A DNA stretch of 64,000 nucleotides from Cunninghamia lanceolata (lineage: Eukaryota > Streptophyta > Pinopsida > Cupressales > Cupressaceae), in contig BSBN01000252.1 of NCBI GenBank assembly GCA_027924645.1, positions 372,001 to 436,000 of the forward strand, given 5' to 3'. Shown piece by piece: positions 34,116 through 45,745 of this stretch. The position numbers were made by a program, and so were the translations under genes. Under the pieces are notes generated by a model. That model worked only from the letters and a program-made list of their open reading frames with translations, was not told where the DNA came from and searched no databases. Numbering within the stretch: position 1 is the stretch's first letter; every line of letters begins with the position of its first letter.

Positions 34116-36860
34116 TGTTGAAAAGGTTGTTGCGGGGTGCATGTGGGATATTTCGACCCTGCATATTTTGAAATATCATGATGATGTATCTTGGCGGGAA
34201 ACAGTTGTGACGCACAGTATTCTGCATTTCCCAAGGCCGCGGGTTGGTGCGCCATTAATGGCGATTGTTGCAGAGGTATGGGCGATGGCGTGGACGGATC
34301 CAGTACCCGACTGAAGTTGTACATCCACAGGCAGCGGCGCAAGGCTCGAGATCCCTTCCTGTCTCCTCCCCTACCTGCTGTATTCAATGCGAGTTGGGCG
34401 CCATTTTTCTGATACTGTGTATCTGGCGGGATTTTTGGTCAACCATGTAATTAATGCTGAGTACGTTTCCCTCTGGCTGGTTTTTAAGCTAGAAGTGTTA
34501 CTCATTTGGGGTTGTTGAAAGCTGAACATTTTTGGCTCTGTAATGTAATATAGCTGATTTGGTTGCTCTGTGCAGTAAAACTTGTGAGTTTATGTATCTC
34601 CTGTGGTATGTTTTTGCATGAATCCACTGATTTCATGGTTTATCCTATATGAGTAATGCTATGTTTGCATGTGTTGTGCTAATTCTGTCTCCAGTGTTGC
34701 ATGTATCTTTCTTCTGAGTCCAGATATTTAAGGAATGTCTAAGATTCTAGAACATAGAATTCCTATGTTGAATGTTTAATCTTTTAACTTCTGCTCAAGG
34801 GGTGGATTAAACTGTTTTCATATTGAATATTGGGAAGGATATACTGAAATAGGGATGCCATAAGTATGGATAGCTTAACACTTTGTATTGGGAGATATCT
34901 GTAAGGCAGGTATCATATGTATCCCCCTGAAATCCAGTTTTAGTTGTTCATGCATATCATTCACAGGTGTATGTCTACTAACTCCAGGCCCTAGATAGGC
35001 ACCAATCTTGCATTGTGTTTGTATTATAACCATGTCCAGCTTTGCATCCAAACATAAAATCAAAATCAAACTCTAAAACAACCATTAGGACATTAGAATT
35101 AGTTTTAGGATCCAAGTCCTCTGTCTACAACTAAAAATAGGCCCAAAGCCAGCCCCTTTGCTCTTATCTTGCAGTTTTGGTCTACTTACAAGAGGACTTA
35201 TCTACTTTCTGTCAGCATCCCAGCCTTTGTATGCATATCCCCATGGATTTTGAGTAGGGAATACCCCCCTAGGTTTTGCAGAGCCTGAAGAAGAAGAGGA
35301 GATAAAATATAGAGTCTATCTCCTATACTGTTGGCCCCTAGCCCAGAGATCCTGTTGATCATTGATGGCTACCTTGTAGGGAAATCTGGGAATAAGCATC
35401 CAGTCTAGGAAAAAACCAACAGTGGGAACACTGACACAAGGTTTGACTAAGGCAAGCCCCTAAAAACAACACAACCCTTTCTCTTCTTGTGTGTGTGCAG
35501 GTTGCATTCGGAGGAATCAGACAACAACAAGTGACAGGAAGCAGGAAGGTAGATAGACAAAGACATCCAGATTAGAAGATTTTGCAAAACCCTAATTTGG
35601 GTCTAGGGCGCCCAATGCCTTGGTACTCTGTGCATTTAAACTCTAGTTACAGTTATTCTTTGTCCACTAATCTCTGTTGTGCTCTCAGTTTCTCTGTAAT
35701 AGTTTATGTTAGTCTGTCATTCCATGATCTTGCTCAATTAGGGTTTTCTACTTTGCCCTAGTTTGGTTGGTTAGATTTGGTTAACACTCTTTCATATAGA
35801 AAAGGGATAAAACCCTTGTATTTTGGCTCTCCTCCAAAAGGTAGAATCCAATCTCGATTTGTGTTCCAATGTTGATAGAAGAGGGTTTGGCCTTGTTTAG
35901 GGTTTTAAGCTAAGTCTCCCTTTTCCATCAAATAGAAACCTGCAATAGAGAGCATCACATAATCTACATAATCTTCATAATGAGCTTTCATTACTTGCAT
36001 GACACTTTCCTTAATATCTTTCATCTAGTTTTTCATCGCCTTCAAATGGGAGGAACAAAATTCTTTATATATACATATCAACTCATTTTCAACCAAACCT
36101 TTCGAGCAAAGCAGACAAAGTGCAATACCTGGGGCAACAAGGCTGACATCCAAGGCCACCCAAACTTTATTTTTGAAAAATTCAAGGACACTAGTGCTCG
36201 GGTACTAGTGTCCAGGTGTTTGAGGTCCTTTTAGGACTTACACCTAGATGATGACACCTAGAACCAGTTTGTGCTTCAGAATCTAGTCTTCTCTTAATAG
36301 GAGTTTGTCTATCAGTCTATAAGGGTGCTAAACTTAGTGTAAATCATTGGTGTCGATAATTTATGACATAACATTTAGCCCCCACTTTAGAGTGGGTATG
36401 ATCTTATGTTTATACACACACTAAAGTATGGAGAAAAGAGAATTTCCTTGCTAGAATGTCGAATCCATTAGAATGACACCAAGTTGAGAACTATGAAGGC
36501 CCCCAAGCTTAATATTCTAAAGGTCTACAAAGCATGGAAAGAAGAGATTACATACACATCAGATATCCAACATAATTCACACATACATGGAGTATTCACA
36601 AAGCATACAATAATGAATACACATGAAAACATGAAGCATACACATCATAGATGAAGTAGACATAGAGCATACACGAAGTAGACATGCGAAGACATGCAAG
36701 TATATGCACGAAGCAAACACAAAAAATACAAGAGCATGTAAGTTAAGTAACACATCATATATATGAATAAGGAAAAACAATCATAAAGAGAATCATGACA
36801 CGGATACTAGCTTGCTCTGTCGCTAAGAGTCATGCAAATATGTTCTTCATGGATCACAAG

Positions 36861-37063
36861 CTAGCAAGGAACGTCGAATTACTAGGTGATCATATATGTA
36901 AAGTCACATGAAGTACATGGGCTAGCAAGTTGTGTTATTCTAGGTGACTCATGGACAAGTAACCATACAAAACATCGCAGGATAGTAAGGACCATTGAAT
37001 TACTAGGTGAGTTCTATGTCAAGTGAAGACATCACAGGCTAGTGAGGAATGTCGAATCACTAA
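36861..37063 (-). repeat. Array of four stem-loops (CTAGTRA arms), inverted copy
   Basis: Stem-loops at 37039-37063, 36982-37006, 36922-36943 and 36861-36885 are in the same order, with the same short third variant, as the array at 31829-32028. Differences in the arms are mostly compensated (TGA with TCA, TAA with TTA) or leave G-U pairs. Loop sequences vary more freely. Confidence 0.75.
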
Positions 37064-37122
37064 GTAAGTTCCACATCAATCATATCAAAGATTGTAGGCC
37101 AAGCAAAGCGTGATGTTTGTTG

Positions 37123-40100
37123 TGTAAGGCATATTTGAAATCTATTTATTAATTATAATATTTTATTAAAGAATAATTAATCAGTTATATTGTTTCAAAA
37201 TATTATTTAAATAATTTAATATTGTTTACAAAAGTAAATCATGCATTTATGTGTTGTTCTATTTACATATTTAAGAAAGATTCTTTATTTCATTATTATA
37301 TTTTGGTTTACATGCAAAAGAGTGGCAGTTACTCATTTCGGGAGGGAATCTTGAAAATCTCTAATTCTTTCTAGCTTCGAAGTTTAAGGAGACTAATTTT
37401 AGAAAAGGAGAGAAGGTGCAGCTATATGGAATTAATTATCTTTTTATTCAAACTCTTCCATTTCTCTCTCTTTTCTTTTTATTCATCACTTAGAAGCCTT
37501 CAGGCTACCCTTTTGTGGGAGTGAAGGCTCCTATTGCTACATATACCATTCATAATAGATCTGAAAGATATAGTGTGTTTGCGCCTTCTCTCTAAGCATA
37601 ACATCTACTGATTTCAACTACATGGATTTTGGGGAAAGGGGAAAATCCATATGCCTTTATATGAGCGATGCAATTTCAGTCAAGAAGGAATTTCTCTCCT
37701 AGTCAAGGTAATCTCCCTTCTAATGCACTGAATATTTTCTCAATGTTAGTATCTCAAGACTAAATGTTGTTATTGTTCTACGAATGCAAATCAAGATGTG
37801 TTTATGCCTAATTAAGCTTATCCTAAGCATGATCGACTATTGAAGTCGGTTGAAATAATAAGTAGAATCTGTTGTCATCTTACTCATATTCATATGACTA
37901 TTATAAGGATATATTATAGCCTTTATGTGTTCACCATGTTTATCTTGCATGACAAAGTATTGGGTTGTTCATTCATGGTTCCAAAAGCCCCAATTTGTTC
38001 ACCGATTTTAGTTGTTTGAAAGTTTATTTTTGTTCCTTTGGAGTTTATCCCGCAATCTTCCATTCTTTGAAATGAGCTCCCTTATTGAGGCTTTCTATCA
38101 AACAGTTAGTGTGCTCTTGCATTCAGGCCAATCTCCTTAAGAATATCGTCTTTATTTACAATGATGGAAATTGTTCCCTTCTCTCATAGCAATTTCTCTT
38201 GCAACAATCTTGGAGATAGATTTTGTTATCATCAATCAATGCATACTGATTGCTTTTGCTTGAAAGTTTTTAAAGCCTTTTCAACGTATCCTTATTATGC
38301 TTAAATTACCTCTTTTCTTTTCATATTCTTATAGACTCTTCTATCACAAGAAATATGTAGTTTTCTATCCTAATTGGATTTAATCATGTATTTTTTATTT
38401 AGTAGGTGTTTTTCTTATTTTGGAATAGGAAAACATCCAATTTTAGTCCTGTTATAACTTCAATATATCTAAATCTCTTTTTGTCATTACCATCCCTACT
38501 TGTAGATCTTTGCTATCCATAAGTTGTACCCTTTTAGAAACCACGTTTGTGAATCATCGTAGTAGAAACCCTTCCCTGTTGGAGTAGTTTATATATGCAA
38601 AATTACCCATCTCTTATCTTATTGTGTGATCTCATTTTTGGTAATAACTTTCTCCAAATTAGCATGATGTTAACTTTGAGGATGTTTCTTCTTGTTCTTG
38701 TCAACTTTTATCTATTATCGCGGAGATAAATTGCTTCAGCTATGGTTAAATCAATCAACCCAAACCGTCGACCTTTTATACTTTGCTAGGTTAATAGAGG
38801 GTATGCTTCACAGGGTAAATAAAAGAAAGAAATAGTTAAAGAATACTCTTGGAATTGTATATCTTGTTAAGTTTTGTCGCTAGTTTGATAGAGTTAACTA
38901 AGGTGTAACCTATTAGTCTATTGTGCTGAGTATAATCTATAGATCTTTATTATTTCTTATTCATATTGTTGCCCTAGTTTAGATTCTAATACTGAAATTG
39001 AAAATGAGTGTTGCATAACTATGTTTCAATAAGTAGTTCTAAATATTATCTTTTGCACTAGACTCTTAAGTCAAATGTAGTAGTGAATGAGGTTTTCTAG
39101 TCACGTCATTCTTTTATATGGATTCATTTTATTCAGTTTAAGTATTATTCCTTAAAAGAGTATTATTCATTTAAATGGATATGTTTTATTTAGTTAAAAT
39201 ATCATTTTTTAATAGAGAAGGAGATTAGATAGTGATTGATAAGAGAACAATCATATTTATTTATTTTATTTTAGTAGAGGATATATGTAATTGATTTTAA
39301 GAGTTTGTTATTATAGTATCATGCCTATCTTAGTAATTAGTCTTGAAGATATTAGGTTTATTGGTTAAGTTCTTTATTTAATCTAGATTAGAATTTGATT
39401 AGAATAATGTCGTCGTCGGAAGTATAGAGGTCAGTAAATTACTGTTGTGTTGTAATGTTCATTGGTAGGATGGTTTGATTAGGGAATAGTACATTTATGT
39501 AGTGTAACTAAGTGAATTGAAAAATATTGCTAGAAATGATAAGAATGAAAGTAATGATAAGCATTTTAGTCTTAGAAATTGACTTTGTTTCACCTTGTGC
39601 CCTATGTAATGATATGATTTTAGCTTTTGTCAACAATAGGTTTTAAGGTAATGTGAGGTTGTGTATTGTGAAAATTCTTTTCACTTTTGATCTTTCTTGT
39701 AAACATTTGATTATACATCTAGAGATTTCGACTTGCTTTTGTTAAAACTTTGAAGATGAAACTTTTGGTGCATACTTAAACAAGGTCAAACCAACACTTT
39801 AGAAATCTTAAGTTCTTTTTAACTTTCTTGTTTTATTTAATGGAGTTCGATCTACTATATTGCAATCAAGGTCTTAGTAAGGTATTTGGTATGTCAACTA
39901 TTGATAACGTTATTCTTCATTTGAGTGTAGACTAGATTGATGATTTAAGGAAAGCAAGGAGGTATGTCTTATATATTTTGTTTGGATAATTATATAAGGA
40001 AATGACTTAATCCTTCATGAGAATAAAGTGTAATTCTGATAAGAGAGTTTGAGGAAAGTAAAAGTATTTAGTCTAATTAAGGTAAACAATTTAAAAGAGC

Positions 40101-41275
40101 TTAATTTTGTAGAATTATTGATCGTTAGTATGATTTAACAATGTGATTTAGATTTGAATCGTGAATGTTTTAGATGATATTTGATGAATATGTTTTCCCT
40201 ATGGTTGAAATTGCAAGAGGAAGTTTTTCTTTTATCTATGTTAGTTGATAAAGATAAGCGGGATTGAGTTGTTCTAGTAGAAGGAATCAAGGTAAGTTGT
40301 TATGTCCCAATATACCCTTATAAGTTTTCTGACTAAGTGTATAGAATCAAGGAATGAAGTATAGATGTGGAATAGTTTTCGATGACATGAATTATGTCTC
40401 ATTATTTACTACTTTGTATATGCAAGAAATTGATAAAAAAAATTTACAAATAGATAATTAACTCATCTTGTGATGATGGATAAGTACATTCATAGGGTAT
40501 TATGAATTCTATTGGTTATTTGTTCCTCATTATTTAGAGTGAAATTGTGAATCTCTATCTTTGTGGATGTTATATCAATTTTTGAATTATTTCTATGAAT
40601 ACAAATAATGAAGATAGCTAACTATCATATTGATTGTTAAGACTTGTAATCTAAAATAATTTACTTTCTATAATGACCTATGTTGATGATAAAATCTATA
40701 ACTTCTTGTATCGATATGTTTTGGTTATGAGAACGCATCATTGAATGTTGTATATGTTGTCTCCTTGGTTATTGAGATTATAAAGCTTATTTTGCATAAA
40801 GAAACCATTTTGCGGTTGAAGGTTCTAGTCCTGAACTACAAAGTCTCTGTACTACACGTACGTAGGCAAGGCCAACATGAGCCCCCGAGACATTAGGTCG
40901 ACCCCTTAGGGCCTTAGTCTCATTATTTTGTACAATGATATTTATTTTTTTATTATTGATCTTATGAAACTAATGTTTACATTTAGTGGTGCAGATACAA
41001 GTTGGTTAAATGAGCAGTTTACTGGAGCAAAGAATATAGTTCCCACTGTGCTTAACGATGATCATATGTTTCTTATTGTAAATTGTTTGTAATTGCATGA
41101 GGGATGATTATATCTATATAAAAATTACTATATTCGATACATGATATAATTTTTATGTTTAATTGAATTTTATAATTTATTAAGATAAAACTAGTAAATT
41201 TTCTCCTTTAGTCACATTTCTTCCATTATTTCTTTACTAATTTAATTTATTTTCATTATTTATTGAGTGGGCATA
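37123..41275. repeat. 4.15-kb solo-LTR-like insertion
   Basis: TGTAAGGCATATTTG at the left and TGAGTGGGCATA at the right are bounded by TGTTG on both sides (37118-37122 and 41276-41280). It interrupts sequence that is continuous in the related copy at 31735-32050. Across 4153 bp I find no reading frame with protein character, no internal direct repeat of its ends and no primer site. An AT-rich left part, a GC-richer stretch at 37440-37700 and AAG/GTAATC (a splice-donor-like site, about 37708) resemble the layout of the element B LTR. A very long chromovirus-type LTR is the best guess; strand cannot be told. Confidence 0.6.
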
Positions 41276-41505
41276 TGTTGGGTAACCCTGGTAAGTTGTT
41301 ACAAGGATGATCAATAAGTATTCCAATGGTAAGACCAGCCACGTGGTGCATGAACAATGCAAGACGCATAGCATGATGTATACCCCCACCTTAAAGTGAT
41401 TGTTAACTCCTACTAGGGAGCAATAGGTTAATGCACAAAGATGAGGGACCAAAAAGTGGCCACAACTACTTTTTGGTCTCATATAAGCTATAATGCGAGT
41501 ATGTT

Positions 41506-41523
41506 ATAATGCGCTCGCATTAT
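41506..41523. repeat. Palindrome ATAATGCG-CT-CGCATTAT
   Basis: A perfect 8-bp inverted repeat with a 2-bp spacer. The half-site TATAATGCG also occurs just before (41489-41497) and after (41542-41550). It lies directly upstream of the multi-exon pseudogene. Confidence 0.65.
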
Positions 41524-41709
41524 GGCTCGGTATTACTAAGCCTATAATGCGCTCGTATTTTAGGTTTGTGAAAAACAAAATAAAAATAGCAAAAAGTGAA
41601 ACCCATGACTCATTTGCAAAAATTGGTTGCAGGTTTCACTTCTACTACCACGAGCGTGTTATAGAAGACGTAGAACCTACAATTTCAAAGAGAAATTAAT
41701 GATTTCACC

Positions 41710-43737
41710 ATGCCACCTCGCCAATCCCGCGCCTGAGGACCTCATGCATGAGGTGTAGAGGGTGTAGTAGCTAAACAAGGTAGGGTTTGATTTTTTTTTT
41801 GTGAATTTGAAAAGAATTTTTTAATTTTGCAATGTTTTCATCAATTTTTTATCTTGAATTTTCAGCTAATGAGCCACCACAAGACCCTAATGTAGAAAAG
41901 GAGGCTCAAAACAACCCCCAAACCCCTCAAACTGAGGAGAACCCTCAAAACCTCCCACCTTCACATCCTCACCATCAAAGAGACACACAAGAAAACTATT
42001 TACGGAGAATTGAAGAAAACAAAAACATCTTGAAACCCTAATTGAAACATTAAATACTTGAAATGCAAGCACCAATTGTAGGAGAGTCCTTGCCAAGTCA
42101 TTAGAGGTCATTATTTCTCATATTGAATCGGTGACAAACCAAATCACCGAATGAAATGACTATAGGGAGAGGAGTCGACAATACTATGCTAACAAATTAT
42201 CTTACACACAAGTTAAGGACAAAAAAATTACAAAATCTTAATTATGTTCACATTTTATCAATCCAAAATTTGGCCAAACACTAGAAGAGAGTTGCAAATA
42301 GTTCCTTATTCATTAGTGTGTGTACGATGGTATATCCCAAAAATTTTGGGATAGATGATACATGGTCTTTGATGAGCATCCTTGTAATAACAATGAGGTG
42401 CTGCAATATTGCTTGAGGAAACTTTATTGTGAGTTCATCCTACACCATATTCCTAATTACTTTGACATTCAAGAGTTCTGGAGTAGAGGTGGTGGCTCTA
42501 CCCAAGATAGATAGGGGCACATCAAGACCAAAACCATGCACCTAGACCCCTCATGAGGCTAATACATATCTCACTCCCTTCGGCTTTGAAGGAGAGTGTT
42601 GAGGTGGAGACACTACATTCATTGAGTTCTCTCACCCAATCTCTAGCACAGCATGGCAATGATCTTACCCAGGTTGATGAGGGTGAGAGCAGTAGGTGTC
42701 ATTGGTCCCCACATCTTTGTAGTTCATATGGGAACTTGTGCGATTATGGGACCTAGGACTCTCATTATGATGTTGCAGAGTGCGAGGATGTTGTGACACA
42801 GGGGCAACAACTAGTGATGGACACATCCATATTGGATGATATTGCCCTCACAGATGTCGTCTTGCAAGAAAAATTTGGTATTAACTCCCAGGTGATTTTT
42901 TTACAAGGTTCAACTTGATTTAATATATTTGTATTTAAATTTTCTAATTAATTATATGAGTATCTATATTATAAGTCAAAATTAATGTATGTAATTGTCT
43001 GCACTATGAAATTCCAGGGTTAAAGTATTCATTCTGCATCTGTTAACCATTCAGTGTAGGGTTATGAGAGGAGGTCGAGTCAACATGTATGTAATTTATC
43101 ACAAGATCATAAATATAGTACATATATCAATGGTCATCTTATTTAGTGACAATTTGATGATGAATAGGGAGCTTCACCACCACCACCACCACGATTTCCT
43201 TGGTCCCCTACACATAGAAGCACTTTCACTAAGGTAAATTTTACCATTTGTAATCATTATGCATTGAAATAATGTTATGTATCTATTTTTGTCAAATAAC
43301 CTTGAACTCTATTTTTAGATGTTGAATATGGAGACTCCTCATCTTCATCAGTCAGCGGAGGTGGGCATTGTTGTAGCTATTTTGTCTGCAAATCCTTTGA
43401 CCAAGGTATGAGCTAGTGACATGTAAATGTCATTTTGTATTTCTTATTTTATATCATGTCATTTAATGTACATAAATGATATTCATGTTTACTCAATTTT
43501 TCTTCATGCTTCTCACAGGAGGTCTCAACTCCAACCCATCTAGCTACAGATGAAGAGAGACAAAAAATGATTGAGAGGGATACCAGCTAGTGGTAAGTGA
43601 ATGATTACATATGCCATGCTATATTTTTCATGTTTTCTATATTAATGTGGATATTATTTGATTGTATTAATAGATGGAGTTTTAAAAATCTATTTCGAGA
43701 AGGTCTAGTCAATGGGAGAGATAGGATGAGTCACTGA
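41710..43737 (+). pseudogene. Seven-exon pseudogene of unknown family
   Basis: I do not recognise this protein. The model is exons 41710-41779, 41866-42891, 43018-43086, 43168-43233, 43319-43405, 43519-43592 and 43674-43737, each joined by GT...AG. Exons 3, 4 and 5 are 69, 66 and 87 nt with phase-0 introns, and the first and last junctions keep phase. Readable parts are MPPRQSRA, a Pro/Gln/Asn-rich stretch in exon 2, YLRRIEENKNIL, ESVTNQITE, Y-D-G-I-S-Q-K-F-W-D-R, LRKLYCEFILHHIPNYFDI, MDTSILDDIALTDVV, a poly-Pro exon 4 and THLATDEERQKMIERD. About a dozen stops and at least two frameshifts kill it. Retained introns exclude a processed copy. It could be a host gene or an accessory ORF of a DNA transposon. 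Confidence 0.6.
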
Positions 43738-44116
43738 TTGACTCTCCATCTTCACGAACAAGCAAGGGACATCAATTATTTGATAGTAGTTCATAGGAAA
43801 TTTGATTTTGGGACATTTTTTTGTATGTCTACATGACTTTGTATACATACTTTTGTATTTTACTAGTGTATATCTTTGTATATGCCTGTATGGCTTTGTT
43901 TGTACATGTCTATATGGCTTTATATATATACTATATGTTATTTTCATGACATTATGTATATGAAATTTTACATTAAATATAATATGATGATCAATTATGG
44001 TTATAGGATAGATATTGTATCATGCTTAAAAGTTTCGATATTGCTTACGTGTTCTTCAATGTTTCCATGAAATGATATTATGTTCAATTATAGTTTAATA
44101 TATGTGTTAAGTATGG
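43738..44116. other. AT-rich spacer, no feature seen
   Basis: TATATG/TGTATA-rich sequence. Small open frames on both strands are repeat artefacts. Confidence 0.5.
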
Positions 44117-45745
44117 TTAAATTAATTCAAATATTTTGATAGCATCCTTGCAAAATAAATTTTGTGCATATCTTGCAATCATTGCATTCCATGAGACTGC
44201 AATTCTTTGAGGCATCATGTCAAACAGTTCACATGTCTTGTCTATGCTTCCACACTTTGCATACATGTTTACAAGGGTAGCTGCAAATACAACATGTGAC
44301 AAAATTCCTATATCCATTATGCTTTGATGGTTGACCACACCCTATTCCGAAGATTCCATTTTGGCATAGGCAAGGAGGATGTTGGATAAGGTTGTGGAAT
44401 TTGGCTTGACACCCGCCAATTGCATTTTCTTGAAAGTTTCTTTAAAGCCTTATCAAAAATCCATTTTGTACATATCTTGCAATCATTGCATTACATGAGA
44501 CAATATTTATTTGAAGCATCATGTCAAATAGTTCGCATGCCTTGTCTATGCTTCCACACATTGCATACATGTCTACAAGGACAACCACAAATACAACATT
44601 TCACAAAATTCCTATATCCTTTATGCTTTGATGGTTGTCCATACCCTGTTCCAATGATCCTAATTTGGCACAAGCAGGGAGGATGCTTGCAAAGGTTATG
44701 GAATTTGGTTTTACACATGCCAATTGCATTTCCTTGAAACTTTATAAATATTTTTCAAAAAATCCAATTTGTTCATATCTTGCAATCATTGCATTCCATG
44801 AGACTGTACATTTCTTTGAGGCATCATGTCAAATAGTTCACGCACCTTGTCTATGCTTCCACACTTTGCATACATGTCTACAAGGGCAGATTCAAATACA
44901 ACATGTGACAAAATTCCTATATCCTTTATGCTTTGATGGTTGTCCGCACCCTATTCCATAGATCCCATTTTGGCATAGGCAAGGAGAATGTTTGAAGAGG
45001 TTGTGGAATTTGGTTTTACACGTGCCAATTGTATTTTCTTAAAAGTTTCTTTTGTGCATTTGCTTGAAATTTTCTAAAGCCTTTTTGAAAAAATCCATTT
45101 TGTGCATATCTTGCAATCATTGCATTCCATGAGACAACATTTCTTTGAGGCATCATGTCAAATAGTTCATGTGCCTTTTCTATGCTTCCACAGTTTGCAT
45201 ACATGTCTCCTAGGGCAGTTGCAACTACAACATCTATCAAAATTCCTTTATCCTTTATTCTTTCATGGTTGTCCATGCCTTATTCCAAAGATCCTAATTT
45301 GGCACAACCAGGGAGGATGATTGAAAAGGTTATGGAATTTGGTTTTATACATGCCAATTGCATTTGCTTAAAAGTTTATAAAGCCTTTTCAAAAAATTAA
45401 TTTTCTGCATGTATCGTGCAATCATTACATTCCATGAGATGGCATCTCTTTGAGGTGTCATACCAAACTATTCACATGCCTTGTCTATGCTTCCACACTT
45501 TGCATACATGTCTACAAGAGCAGCTGCAAATACGACATCTAACAAAATTCATATATCCTTTATGCTTTGATGGTTGTCTATACCCTATTCCAAATATCCC
45601 ATTTTGACATAGGCAAGGAGGATGGTGGATAAGGTTGTGGAATTTGGATTTACACCCACCAATTGCATTTTCTTGAAAGTTTCTTTCAAGCCTTATCAAA
45701 AAATCCATTTTGTGCACATCTTGCAATCATTGCATTCCTTCATTT
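44117..45745 (-). pseudogene. PPR protein pseudogene, PLS-type, about five tandem triplets
   Basis: PLS-class pentatricopeptide-repeat proteins bind organelle RNA and act in editing or processing. On the minus strand the text repeats three helical motifs. The S motif is A-L-V-D-M-Y-A-K-C-G-S-I-D-K-A-x-E-L-F-D-M-M-P-Q-R. The P motif is V-S-W-N-A-M-I-A-R-Y-A-Q-N-G. The L motif is P-N-S-T-T-x-S-x-I-L-L-A-Y-A-K-M-G then D-N-H-Q-S-I-K-D. The W-N-A-M-I position recurs at plus-strand 44191, 44495, 44798, 45129 and 45434, a period of 303-305 bp (331 once), equal to 101 residues or one PLS triplet. Stops and frameshifts occur in every unit. Both ends are truncated: no start, organelle signal or E/DYW tail is seen. 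Confidence 0.85.

Larger units (their letters stand above)
32507..36373. other. LTR-derived block between two inverted element copies, boundaries unresolved
   Basis: The left edge follows the element C polypurine tract on the plus strand. The right edge mirrors it on the minus strand: the reverse complement of 36374-36390 gives GTGGGGGCTAAA, then TGTTATG. Both edges therefore look like LTR starts facing each other. The block has a plus-strand TATA at 34107 and a minus-strand TATA at 36063-36071 (TATATAAAG read on minus). 33170-34450 is unusually GC-rich and full of ATCATC, GATATTT and CATCGGG repeats. The GGGCGCC-CCTTGG motif occurs at about 32679 and 35608. Open frames here (33398-33724, 34103-34450) show no domain. 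Confidence 0.45.
36374..41480 (-). mobile_element. Inverted copy of the element C 3' region, split by a solo LTR
   Basis: On the minus strand 41480-41281 and then 37117-36374 reproduce the element C 3' non-coding region. The segment encoding V-N-N-H-F-K-V-G-V-Y-I-M-L-C (copy 1: V-S-N-H-F-N-V-G-A-Y-I-M-L-C) comes first, then the four stem-loops, a TGTATGC-rich stretch, CATACTTTAGTGTG and the GGGGGCTAAA tract. The intervening 37123-41275 is a solo-LTR-like insertion. No gag or pol of this copy is seen to the right of 41480. Confidence 0.65.

Noticed and set aside
34103..34450. GC-rich open frames on both strands
   Set aside because: Located at the LTR promoter/leader of a Tat-like LTR; no domain, and the strands overlap completely.
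43185..43210. CAC microsatellite as a simple repeat only
   Set aside because: It lies within a phase-correct exon of the multi-exon pseudogene, encoding a proline run, so it is described there.
44420..44961. Plus-strand Cys/His-rich frames of about 105 codons
   Set aside because: Antisense of the PPR repeats; repeated because the PPR units repeat.
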